This document shows positions 33,254 through 41,134 of a stretch of 64,000 bases of DNA, one piece after another. The position numbers and the translations under genes were made by a program. The notes under the pieces were generated by a model. It saw only the letters and a program-made list of their open reading frames with translations. It was not told the DNA's origin and did no database searches. Positions within the stretch are counted from its first letter, which is position 1, and each line of letters starts with the position of its first letter. The DNA is taken from NCBI GenBank assembly GCA_015243575.1, contig CP042469.1, positions 930,001 to 994,000 on the forward strand, in the 5' to 3' direction. The stretch is from Clostridiales bacterium (GTDB taxonomy: Bacteria > Bacillota > Clostridia > Peptostreptococcales > Anaerovoracaceae).

Positions 33254-34611
33254 GGTACAATAAGTTGCGCAAATTGAATAAAGGGTAAAAAAATAGACAT
33301 GCCCAAAGCCGTTTGGTAAAATTAATTCACCACAAACCAATTGCCAAAGGAGGCTGAGGGACATGTCTGAAAAAATTATACAACTAAACGAGGGAATAAT
33401 CAAAGACGAATTAAAGGAACTCGTCAGATCCAGCGTAGAAGAAACTCTAAATGGGCTTTTAGAGAAAGAAGCTGAAGAACTGATCAATGCCAGTAAATAT
33501 GAGCGTACTGCTGAGCGTGAGGGTTACCGTGCCGGACATTATGACCGTAATCTGGCAACCACCTCAGGAGAAGTAACCCTGAAGATGCCAAAGCTAAAAG
33601 GAGTTGCCTTTGAAACTGCAATTATCGAAAGGTATCGCCGCCGAGAAAGTTCAGTGGAAGAAGCACTGATCGAGATGTACCTGGCCGGGGTATCCGTTCG
33701 AAGAGTTGAAGATATAACGGAAGCGCTATGGGGTACCAAAGTATCTCCTTCGACCATCAGCGAACTCAACAAAAAAGCATATGTACATATAGAAAACTGG
33801 AGAAACCGGCGCTTACTCATAGCTCATATGCTTACGTGTATGTTGACGGGATCTATCTCAAACGGAACTGGGGTGGCGAATACGAGAATGTGGCCATCCT
33901 GATTGCAATTGAGTCAATGAGGACGGATATCGTGAAGTAATTGGTGCAATGGAAGGTATGAAGGAAGACAAGGCTAGCTGGACAGAGTTTTCAAATGGCT
34001 GAAAAGCCGAGGACTTACCGGGGTTAAACTGGTGATTGGTGACAAATGCCTAGGAATGTTGGAGTCGATCGGTGAAGTCTATCCGGATGCAAAATACCAG
34101 CGCGTTGTTCATTTCTACCGCAACATGTTTTCCGTTGTTCCTCGCTCGAAGATGAAGTCAGTAGCCAAAATGCTTAAGGCGATTCATAGCCAGGAAAACA
34201 AGAAAGCCGCTAGAGAAAAGGCTAAGGCTGTTATCGAAGAACTGAGGCAAATGAAGCTTAAAGAAGCTGCGGATAAGCTGGAAAAGGAATTGAAGAAACA
34301 CTTACCTACATGGCATTCCCTTACGAACACTGGCTGAAGATCCGCACCACAAATCTGGTAGAGCGGATCAACCGAGAGATCAGGCGCCGAACCAGAGTGG
34401 TTGGCACCTTTCCCGACGGGAACTCTGCCCTGATGCTAGTCTGTGCCCGCTTACGCCATGTTACAGGAACCCAATGGGGCATTAAGCGGTATATGAATAT
34501 GAAACATCTTGAAAACTGCAGCACAGAAGAATCCGAATCAGAAAACATGGCTGGCTAATAGCTGGCAACTAGGCGGCAAAATCAATTTTGCGCAAAAAAC
34601 TTGACGGTACC
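33254..34611 (+). mobile_element. decayed IS256-family insertion sequence
   Basis: GGTAC...TTGCGCAAATTGA at the left end (33254-33279) matches, inverted, the right end (TCAATTTTGCGCAA...GGTACC, ending 34611). It interrupts the rnpB fragment between its P-helix arms. No clear target duplication could be read, and the transposase is broken, so it is old relative to the ISL3 copy at 10.7 kb. Confidence 0.78.
33363..34558 (+). pseudogene. IS256-type (mutator) transposase with several frameshifts
   Basis: The first part (33363-33902) reads EKEAEELINASKYERTAERE, GYRAGHYDRNL, VTLKMPKLKG and SVRRVEDITEALWG, standard IS256 landmarks. It then shifts frame repeatedly: YVYVDGIYLKRNWGGEYENV in the next frame, LTGVKLVIGDKCLGMLESIG with the second acidic residue, QRVVHFYRNMFSVVPRSK, and finally LVERINREIRRRTRVVGTFPDG up to 34558. 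At least three frame changes mean no full transposase is made. AAAGGAGG precedes the ATG. Confidence 0.9.
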
Positions 34612-34672
34612 GCACGTCGAGATAGATGATTGTCTAATACAGAACTCGGCTTATAGACTTGCTCATGCCAAA
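34612..34672 (+). repeat. right attachment repeat and rnpB fragment, part 2
   Basis: 34620-34672 is identical over 53 bases to the end of native rnpB (19028-19080). It is followed by what is probably the original rnpB terminator. Together with 33119-33253 it makes a 190-base rnpB 3' piece at the right junction. Confidence 0.88.
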
Positions 34673-34674
34673 TG

Positions 34675-34697
34675 GCCCGGAGAAATCCGGGCTTTTG
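34675..34697 (+). terminator. original rnpB terminator, now displaced 15.6 kb
   Basis: GCCCGGA (34675-34681), GAAA tetraloop, TCCGGGC (34686-34692), then TTTTG. It lies directly behind the right rnpB repeat, the place a native rnpB terminator would be. Confidence 0.75.
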
Positions 34698-34720
34698 TTA
34701 TTTGTTAACAACTTGCACAC

Positions 34721-35749
34721 CTATTTTTGTATATTTTTTCTATGCTGAAACCTGTATTCCACAGGCGTAATTCCTTCTTGATCCTTAAAAAGCTTTGTGA
34801 GTGCTTTTGACGAGGGGAGTCCCACTTGATCTGCGATCAATTCAATGGACTTATCGGTACTGACCAGATATTGCTTGGAATAATGCATCCGGATAATATT
34901 AACCGTTCTGGCAAAGGGTGTCCCAAACATGTCTTGGAAAAGACGATTAATATGGCGAGGTGTTACATTGAGAAGGGAAGCTATTTCTTCAAGTGTGATC
35001 TCATCGGAGTAATTTGCGTGGATATATTTTGTTGCTGTTAATGCAACATTCATGTATCCTGAGAGGTTTTGAATTCTGGAAGGTTCCGGCGCTAATAATC
35101 GCAAGGCCTTTACAAAAAATTGATAATAAAGCGTTCCCGTAACAGAGTTCCACCCCATCTGCCTGTTTGTCTGTTCTTCATATAACGAAGTAATCAACGA
35201 GTCTGCAAAAAGCTTTTTGGGAGAAAGAACGTATTTCTCTTTATCAATTCGTTTTAGAACTCCCTCCAGTTCGCAATATTCCATACTGGTATCAGAAGTA
35301 GCATAGGTAGTTTTTAACCCGCCTTGAGTTCTTGGTTCGACATCAAAAATAAGCACAAAGTATTCTCCCTGATTGGAGGGGTTGTAAATCATATGATGAT
35401 CAAGGTTTTTGCCCAGGAACAAAAGATCTCCCTTGTAAAGGTGCAGGGACTCTCCTGCACACCAGCACTGCATTGAGCCATCTGTAACATAATAGATCTC
35501 ATATAGATCATGACGGTGGAGAAATTCAGGAATTGTTTGATTCATCTGTTCTGCATAATGTACCGCAAAATTAAAGTCAGGGCAGGATACCATAGTTATA
35601 TTGTTTTGATACAAATGATTTGGTTGGTATTTTTTATACAAATAAAAAACTCCTTTCCGTGAGTTCACTTCTGCTTTTCTAGTTATTATCCTATCACACT
35701 TTGGTGACATTTCAATGAAATAATTAACAAACTGGTCATATTCGGACAT
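34721..35749 (-). CDS. AraC-family regulator with cupin sensor domain
   Basis: A 342-residue transcription factor. The N-terminal part (about 40-170) looks like an AraC-type cupin: FLHRHDLYEIYYVTDGSMQC and LYKGDLLFLGKNLDHHM. The C-terminal 100 residues carry two helix-turn-helices (ITLEEIASLLNVTPRHINRLF and IELIADQVGLPSSKALTKLF) and end with the usual GITPVEYR. It is divergent from the dehydrogenase-symporter-transketolase operon and most likely controls it in response to the transported sugar. The inverted repeat at 35846-35873 is a candidate site. Confidence 0.88.
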   Translation of the reverse strand: MSEYDQFVNYFIEMSPKCDRIITRKAEVNSRKGVFYLYKKYQPNHLYQNNITMVSCPDFNFAVHYAEQMNQTIPEFLHRHDLYEIYYVTDGSMQCWCAGESLHLYKGDLLFLGKNLDHHMIYNPSNQGEYFVLIFDVEPRTQGGLKTTYATSDTSMEYCELEGVLKRIDKEKYVLSPKKLFADSLITSLYEEQTNRQMGWNSVTGTLYYQFFVKALRLLAPEPSRIQNLSGYMNVALTATKYIHANYSDEITLEEIASLLNVTPRHINRLFQDMFGTPFARTVNIIRMHYSKQYLVSTDKSIELIADQVGLPSSKALTKLFKDQEGITPVEYRFQHRKNIQK

Positions 35750-35845
35750 TTTCTATTTTATCTGGTCCTTCGTAAAACTGGCATCCCAAATTGTTTGTGC
35801 TATTATGATTTTATAAAACTGTTGCGTGCGCGCGTGACCTAGCTT

Positions 35846-35873
35846 GGCTTTCCAAAATCGCGAACGGAAAGCC
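35846..35873. promoter_or_regulatory. inverted repeat in the AraC/dehydrogenase intergenic region
   Basis: GGCTTTCC (35846-35853) and GGAAAGCC (35866-35873) are perfect complements 12 bases apart, 35 bases before the dehydrogenase start. It could be the operator or a leader hairpin. Confidence 0.5.
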
Positions 35874-35907
35874 GTCCTGGCAATAGCCGGAGAAAGGTTA
35901 CTGAACA

Positions 35908-36927
35908 ATGGCCAAGATGAAACAGCTATGGTTTGTCGAAAAAGGTAAAGTTGATCTTTTGGAGGTGGAAGTTCCAGAAGTAAAAGCAAATCAGGTAAAA
36001 GTCAAGATTGCGTATGCCGCACTGTGTGCCACAGATGTGCATCAGGTGACAATGGGCGTCCTTGGCGCCGTTCCTCCTATGGCACTGGGACACGAGGCCT
36101 CGGGAGTGATTGAGGAGATCAGCATAGAAGCGATGAAAGCGGGATACCAGCTGGGCGATCACGTTGCTCTGTTTCCTGTAACAAACTGTGGAAACTGTGA
36201 GTGGTGCAAGAAAGGGATGACACAATATTGTATCAATGCACAGACAACAGGCGCCTTTGCTGAATATGCAGTTGTGGATATCAGTGCGATTTTCAAGATT
36301 CCGAAGGAAGCAGACCTGAAGAAGTATGCCCTTGTGGAACCGACAAACTGCACCCTTAGAGCAATGGATCTGTCACCGATCAAGCATGGGTCTACCGTGG
36401 CGATTGCGGGAATTGGAGGAATCGGTTCTATCATGTTAAATCAGATCCTGCTTTCCGGCGCCGCAAAGATTACAGCCATCGATCCCGTCCCGGAAAAAAG
36501 GAAGCTGGCACTTGCAATGGGGGCATCCTATGCCATTGATCCCTTCAAGGAAGATGTTATGCAAAGATCTATGGAGATTACGGATGGCATCGGCTTTGAT
36601 ACCGTATTTGAAATGTCTGGCTCACCAAAAGCAGCGGAGACTCCTTTGAAGATTCTTGCCAGATGCGGGACGGCAGTCTACTTTGCTGTCTTTCCGCCGG
36701 AGTATGAAATGCCGCTCAATCTATATGAATTATATATGAAAGAAGGAAGGATACAGACCGTCTTTACAACAACACATATCATGCACCGTTCCATTCATAT
36801 GATCGAACGGATGCAGACAGATAAAATTATCGGAAAAATCATGCCCCTTAGAGATGCAGTGGAAAGCTTTGAAGTTTTTCACCAATCCATTTATCCCAAA
36901 ATTCTGCTCGACTGCAGTGAGGTTTAA
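35908..36927 (+). CDS. zinc-dependent medium-chain alcohol/polyol dehydrogenase
   Basis: The 339-residue protein has the MDR fold: ALCATDVHQ with the catalytic-zinc cysteine, GHEASGVI with the histidine, the four structural-zinc cysteines in NCGNCEWCKKGMTQYC, and an NAD-binding glycine motif AGIGGIGSIM. It resembles sorbitol/threonine-type dehydrogenases and should oxidise a sugar alcohol or related secondary alcohol to a keto form. GGAGAAAGG precedes the ATG. It is the first gene of a four-gene set with a sugar symporter and a split transketolase, implying entry of a ketose into pentose-phosphate reactions. Substrate not determined. Confidence 0.88.
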   Translation: MAKMKQLWFVEKGKVDLLEVEVPEVKANQVKVKIAYAALCATDVHQVTMGVLGAVPPMALGHEASGVIEEISIEAMKAGYQLGDHVALFPVTNCGNCEWCKKGMTQYCINAQTTGAFAEYAVVDISAIFKIPKEADLKKYALVEPTNCTLRAMDLSPIKHGSTVAIAGIGGIGSIMLNQILLSGAAKITAIDPVPEKRKLALAMGASYAIDPFKEDVMQRSMEITDGIGFDTVFEMSGSPKAAETPLKILARCGTAVYFAVFPPEYEMPLNLYELYMKEGRIQTVFTTTHIMHRSIHMIERMQTDKIIGKIMPLRDAVESFEVFHQSIYPKILLDCSEV

Positions 36928-36954
36928 TTTATTAAGTGAGGAGAGGAAAATGGT

Positions 36955-38334
36955 ATGAAACAAAATAATGAGGGAAATATGACGGCGTACAGACGTCTTG
37001 GCTATGCTTCCGGTGATTTTGCCAATAACTTCAGCTGGGCACTGGTCTCTGGGTATCTGATGTATTTTTGGACTGATGTTGCAATGATTCCGGCAGCCTT
37101 ATGCGGTACTTTAATGCTGGTCTCCAAGGGCTGGGATGCGATCAACGATCCGATTATCGGTGCACTATCCGACAGAACGAAATCCAAGTGGGGCCGGTAC
37201 AGGCCGTGGATTCTCTACGCCTGTATCCCCATGCTGATCTTTAATATTCTGAGCTTTCGGGTGTTTCCATCAGATTCTGTCAATACCCGTGCAGCTTATG
37301 CCATCATTATTTATATGATTCTGGTATTGGCATACACCTGCGTAAATATTCCCTATTCTGCAATGCCGGCAACGTTGACCCGCAGTGATGAAGAACGTTC
37401 CAGACTTGCTAGCTGGAGGATGACGGGAGCCTTCATTGCAACACTGATTCTCTCTCAGGGAGTGTTGAGGGTCGTGAAACTGGCTGGAAACGGTGATGAT
37501 GCAAAAGGATTTTTTGTAGCGGCAATCATTTTCTCGCTGATTGCGCTGCCGATGTATCTCTTTTGTTTTGCCGCCACAAAAGAGGTTGTGGATGTGCCAA
37601 TTCCTGCGAAAGTTAGTGCAAAGGAATATTTAGCCGTTCTTAAAGGAAACCGCCCTGTTTTCGTACTGATCATCACATTTATTTGCTGGGGTTTTTATGA
37701 AGCGGCAATTGGGGCTACAAGGCTTTACTATTTCAAATATTATGTAGGGAATGCGGATCTGTTCATGCTGAATGCCAGTCTGATGTTCCTAGGAAGGGCA
37801 ATCGGAACTTTTTCGCTGTCCTACCTGGTTCTTCGTGTATCAAACAAGCGGACGCTGCCACTGGTTGCTTTTCTCGTCAGCGGAGTTCTGATGATCATCA
37901 TGAATTTCCTGCCGGTTCACAGTGAAAGCGGTCTTGCCGCCTACCACGTTATGACCTTTCTGACGGGAATCGGTGGAGGGCTAGGTCTTGCTTCGCTGTT
38001 CGGGATGGTGCCCGATTGTTCGGAAGTGACGCAATACAAGTATCATACCCATGCCATTGGGTTTGTCTCTGCTTTCATTAACTTTGCATTTAAGCTGGGA
38101 ATGGCTATTTGTACTGCTGTGATCGGCTGGGTTCTTGCGGCCTATGGTTATATTGCAAACGATGTTCAGAACGATGGTGTTTTAACAGCGATAAACTACA
38201 GCATGAACCTGGTTGTAGGAGTGATCCTAATTATTGGTGCAGTCGCGTTATATTTTTATAATATCGATAAGAAAACCTATTCTGATATGCTTCAGGAGGT
38301 TGAGCATCGTATTGCGGAGAAACACACTTTATAA
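36955..38334 (+). CDS. GPH-family sugar:cation symporter (MelB/XynB-like)
   Basis: A 459-residue integral membrane protein with about twelve membrane segments. The family signature GWDAINDPIIGALSDRTKSK then WGRYRPWILY is present near residues 58-85, as in MelB, GusB and XynP-type carriers that import glycosides, pentosides or hexuronides with Na+ or H+. PYSAMPATLTRSDEERSRLASWR is another family mark. GAGGAGAGG precedes the ATG at 36955. It lies 27 bases after the dehydrogenase gene and supplies that enzyme's probable substrate. Confidence 0.9.
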   Translation: MKQNNEGNMTAYRRLGYASGDFANNFSWALVSGYLMYFWTDVAMIPAALCGTLMLVSKGWDAINDPIIGALSDRTKSKWGRYRPWILYACIPMLIFNILSFRVFPSDSVNTRAAYAIIIYMILVLAYTCVNIPYSAMPATLTRSDEERSRLASWRMTGAFIATLILSQGVLRVVKLAGNGDDAKGFFVAAIIFSLIALPMYLFCFAATKEVVDVPIPAKVSAKEYLAVLKGNRPVFVLIITFICWGFYEAAIGATRLYYFKYYVGNADLFMLNASLMFLGRAIGTFSLSYLVLRVSNKRTLPLVAFLVSGVLMIIMNFLPVHSESGLAAYHVMTFLTGIGGGLGLASLFGMVPDCSEVTQYKYHTHAIGFVSAFINFAFKLGMAICTAVIGWVLAAYGYIANDVQNDGVLTAINYSMNLVVGVILIIGAVALYFYNIDKKTYSDMLQEVEHRIAEKHTL

Positions 38335-38348
38335 AAAGGAGGAACAAC

Positions 38349-39224
38349 ATGAACGCAGAAAGGTTAACCAAAGAAATGCTCAGCGTTGAGCAGCTGGAGG
38401 AAAAGTGCCTGAAAATCCGTAAGGACTTGATTCATTTTATCTATCGTATCGGAATGGGACACCTGGGAGGGGAGCTTTCCATGGTCGAACTGGCAGTAGG
38501 ACTGTATTATAAATATATGAATTATGATCCTAAGAATCCAAAGTGGGAGGAACGGGATCGATTTATTCTCAGCAAGGGACATTGCAGCGAGACGCTGTAT
38601 ACCATATTTGCAGATCTTGGCATGTACACTCAGGACTATATGGTTGAGCATTTTGAAACGCTGGAGACCGCAAAATTTGGAATGCACTGCAACAGGAAAT
38701 ATGTACCTGCAATCGAAGTCTCGGCGGGTTCGTTAGGGCACGGTCTGCCCATTGCAGTGGGAATGGCTCTGGGGGCCAGGCGGCTCGGTCAAAACTGGAG
38801 GACTATCGTAATGGTCGGAGACGGTGAGTTGAATGAGGGAACCAATTGGGAAGCGCTTATGGCTGCCGGTCAGTTTCGGCTGGGAAATCTGGTGGGCATC
38901 GTGGATCGCAACCACCTGCAGATGACAACTTCTACAAAAGAAGGAATGGACATCGATCCGCTGGATAAAAAACTGGAGGCATTCGGATGGGATGTGATCG
39001 AAATCGACGGAAATGACATGGTGCAGGTATGCAAGGCGTATGAATCTCTGCCGCCCCGTGATTGCCATGCGAAACGGCGCCCGGTATTCATCATTGCAAA
39101 TACAGTCAAAGGAAAATGCGTTGACTTTATGGAGAACAATGTGAACTGGCATGGCGGCGGCATCGCGATGGCGCAAAGGGATCAGGCCATTGCATGCCTT
39201 GAAAGCAAGGGAAGGAGGATATAG
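38349..39224 (+). CDS. transketolase, N-terminal (thiamine diphosphate-binding) subunit
   Basis: A 291-residue transketolase half. GHLGGELSMVELAVGLYY, SKGHCSETLYTIFADLG and the thiamine diphosphate motif VGDGELNEGTNWEALMAAGQ with VGIVDRNHLQ (Asn/His) are all present. Split transketolases of this kind work with a separate pyrimidine-binding subunit, here encoded two bases downstream. AAAAGGAGGAAC precedes the ATG. The pair transfers two-carbon units between sugars; in this operon it probably serves the imported sugar rather than the general pentose-phosphate pathway. Confidence 0.92.
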   Translation: MNAERLTKEMLSVEQLEEKCLKIRKDLIHFIYRIGMGHLGGELSMVELAVGLYYKYMNYDPKNPKWEERDRFILSKGHCSETLYTIFADLGMYTQDYMVEHFETLETAKFGMHCNRKYVPAIEVSAGSLGHGLPIAVGMALGARRLGQNWRTIVMVGDGELNEGTNWEALMAAGQFRLGNLVGIVDRNHLQMTTSTKEGMDIDPLDKKLEAFGWDVIEIDGNDMVQVCKAYESLPPRDCHAKRRPVFIIANTVKGKCVDFMENNVNWHGGGIAMAQRDQAIACLESKGRRI

Positions 39225-39226
39225 AG

Positions 39227-40189
39227 ATGACGGTACAGACTACCTTTGATTTTGATCAGATGCTGTCCAATGCGAGGGAAGCATATGGAGAAGAATTGAT
39301 GAAAATGGCAGACGAGGGTTTGGATTTTGTCTTTACATACAGCGATAATATTGCCCCTTCTTCCGCAGCTGGAAAATTGATTAAAAAATATCCTGACCGC
39401 TGCTTTAACTTTGGAATCGCAGAAGCAAACCAGGTGGGAGCATCCTGTGGGCTGGCGCTGACAGGTCCGCCGGTTTTTGCACAAGTATTTGGACCATTTC
39501 TTCCGCTTCGGGCAGCAGATCAGATTCACACTGATATTGCTTATAACGACGTGAATGTTCGCCTGATTGGAACTCATGCCGGCTTGACGGCAGGTGGAGG
39601 ACCTACACATAATTGTGTTTGCGATCTTGCCTTGTATCGGGCGATTCCCAATCTGACCATTCTGGTCCCCGCCGATGCCGGACAGTGTATCAAGGCCATC
39701 AGAGCTTCCATGGAGCACCAGGGGCCGATGATCATCAGAATTAACAGGGGAGGATCCCCTGATGTTTACGCGGATTCAAATTACGAGTACCAAATCGGGA
39801 AAGGAATCGAAACTGTGCCAGGTGATGACTGCGCCATTATTTCAACAGGTTCAAGCGTTTATTGGGCTATGATGGCCGCAAAACAGCTGCTGAACGATAA
39901 CATCCATGCGAGGGTGGTTGACATGCATACGATCAAGCCTCTGGATACTGAATTGATTATGAAATGCGCTCGAGAGACCGGAACAATACTGACCATTGAA
40001 GAACACTCGATCAACGGTGGTTTGGGATCAGCCGTTGCAGATGTACTTTGTGAAAGAGGTTTTACAGGAAGTTTTAGCAAGATGGGATTACCGGATGAAT
40101 TTGCACTTCTCGGTGATCCGGATAAGGTATATGCCCATTACGGCATGTCCGCTGAGGGTATTGTCTCAAAAGTTAAAGAGATGATTTAG
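39227..40189 (+). CDS. transketolase, C-terminal (pyrimidine-binding) subunit
   Basis: The 320-residue partner of the preceding subunit. RCFNFGIAEANQVGASCG includes the catalytic glutamate that activates thiamine, GTHAGLTAGGGPTHNCVCDLA is a typical Pyr-domain loop, and the last 120 residues form the transketolase C-terminal domain (CAIISTGSSVYWAM, HTIKPLDTELI, EEHSINGGLGSAVADVL). GGAGGA overlaps the end of the upstream gene. The operon ends here with a strong terminator. Confidence 0.92.
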   Translation: MTVQTTFDFDQMLSNAREAYGEELMKMADEGLDFVFTYSDNIAPSSAAGKLIKKYPDRCFNFGIAEANQVGASCGLALTGPPVFAQVFGPFLPLRAADQIHTDIAYNDVNVRLIGTHAGLTAGGGPTHNCVCDLALYRAIPNLTILVPADAGQCIKAIRASMEHQGPMIIRINRGGSPDVYADSNYEYQIGKGIETVPGDDCAIISTGSSVYWAMMAAKQLLNDNIHARVVDMHTIKPLDTELIMKCARETGTILTIEEHSINGGLGSAVADVLCERGFTGSFSKMGLPDEFALLGDPDKVYAHYGMSAEGIVSKVKEMI

Positions 40190-40217
40190 AGTTTAGAAAA
40201 TTATAAATCCACTAAAA

Positions 40218-40262
40218 ATGTCTGACTGGAATCTTCGTGATGTTCCATCAGGCATTTTTTTT
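40218..40262 (+). terminator. terminator of the sugar operon
   Basis: ATGTCTGACTGGAA (from 40218) pairs with TTCCATCAGGCAT (to 40255) with one G-U and one mismatch, followed by eight T. Confidence 0.85.
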
Positions 40263-40400
40263 GCTTTGATTGTAAAAATACTAAATTTCGTTTTGATTAA
40301 AAGTCGAAATTAGTTGAAAAAAATAGAAACTTCGAGTAGACTGAATACAATTGGACAGAATAAGAACTGCAGATCATTATACCGACAAGGAGGTCGCTTT

Positions 40401-40682
40401 ATGATAATTGAATCCCTCGAATTAAAACTCTATGCTCCCTGGGTTCATTCATTGAAAGAAAAGCGTATGATCGTAAAGAGTCTGACCAATAAAATTTCCA
40501 ATCATTTCAATGTCTCTGTGATAGAAGTAGATGACCAAGACCTGCATCAAAGCATCGCTCTTGGTATTGTTTGCGCAGCAGGGAGCACGGCACAAGCGGA
40601 CAGCATCATTGATCACGTCATAGCTTTTATAGAGGAGAATACGGAGGCAGAGCTGATCAATCTTCGAAGAGAACTTAGATAG
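40401..40682 (+). CDS. DUF503 family protein (YlxP-like)
   Basis: A 93-residue protein matching DUF503: MIIESLELKLYAPWVHSLKE, KRMIVKSLTNKISNHFNVSV, DDQDLHQSIALGIVCAA and IIDHVIAFIEENTEAEL. Family members (YlxP) have a ferredoxin-like fold and are usually near infB/rbfA, with a suggested role in ribosome maturation. Here the gene stands alone. The start at 40401 follows AAGGAGG; a longer in-frame start at 40314 has no ribosome binding site. Confidence 0.88.
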   Translation: MIIESLELKLYAPWVHSLKEKRMIVKSLTNKISNHFNVSVIEVDDQDLHQSIALGIVCAAGSTAQADSIIDHVIAFIEENTEAELINLRRELR

Positions 40683-40895
40683 TCATTCAGCAGAAAGATC
40701 CGGCTCTTCACAAAAATTTTGATTCTCGTAATGTAAGAGCCATTCTATTCTATTTTCACTTTAGTCAAAGAGATATCGTTCAAACGAAATGAGGATAGCA
40801 GGATATTGCTACACATCCAGAATAGTCCATAATTTCATTTTAAATATTCTGACGACTAAATTAGTAAATTTTATCATTATTCAGTAATTTACGAC

Positions 40896-40922
40896 TAATT
40901 TTTGTCTGTATACAGCCGATAA
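40896..40922 (+). promoter_or_regulatory. sigma-D (sigma-28) type motility promoter
   Basis: TAAT (40896-40899), exactly 15 bases, GCCGATAA (40915-40922). Consensus for flagellar sigma-28 is TAAA-N15-GCCGATAA, so only one base differs. It lies upstream of a methyl-accepting chemotaxis protein, a typical target. Confidence 0.75.
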
Positions 40923-41053
40923 TAAAAAGAGGGGAAAATTCTTCTTTATAATTAATTCTTATCGATAGAACCATTCCATTGGTGCTGCCGATCAGGGCAG
41001 AATAAGTATGCATATATAAATTAAAATGGCGGCTCAGCTTTTGGGAGGTGATC

Positions 41054-41080
41054 ATGTGCTGCGGCGGAGCGCAAAGATGA
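41054..41080 (+). CDS. 8-residue candidate leader peptide (MCCGGAQR)
   Basis: GGGAGGTGATC ends directly at the ATG and is complementary to ten consecutive bases of the standard 16S rRNA 3' end. The frame gives Met-Cys-Cys-Gly-Gly-Ala-Gln-Arg-stop. It is 54 bases before the chemoreceptor start. Such spacing is too tight for efficient initiation, so it could also be a ribosome standby or regulatory site. Confidence 0.35.
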   Translation: MCCGGAQR

Positions 41081-41134
41081 GTTATCGTCGGGAAATATCG
41101 GAATATGCATTAATCACAGAAAGGAGTAGTACGA

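Larger units (their letters stand above)
21123..34672. mobile_element. right rnpB-integrated element (about 13.5 kb) carrying defence-type genes
   Basis: Runs from the degenerate middle repeat to the exact right repeat. It encodes a tyrosine integrase at its left end, a helicase-like P-loop protein, a serine recombinase, several unknown proteins and an RT-nitrilase/DUF4062 pair, and is clearly more AT-rich than its surroundings, most of all at 26-33 kb. No relaxase or conjugation gene is visible, so it is not self-transmissible by known routes; it may be mobilised or be a cryptic island. Confidence 0.82.
40683..41134. other. long leader region of the chemoreceptor gene
   Basis: Holds a sigma-28-like promoter (40896-40922) and about 200 bases of untranslated leader with a tiny ORF at 41054. 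No known riboswitch was recognised; the consensus pieces of c-di-GMP-I aptamers were looked for and not found. Bases 40683-40890 show nothing clear. Confidence 0.5.

Noticed and set aside
40861-41055. 64-codon minus-strand frame in the chemoreceptor leader
   Set aside because: No ribosome binding site and it overlaps the sigma-28-like promoter and leader of the plus-strand gene.
40923-41134. c-di-GMP riboswitch in the chemoreceptor leader
   Set aside because: The conserved GCACAGGGCAAACC-type and GGGACGCAAAGCC-type pieces are absent.
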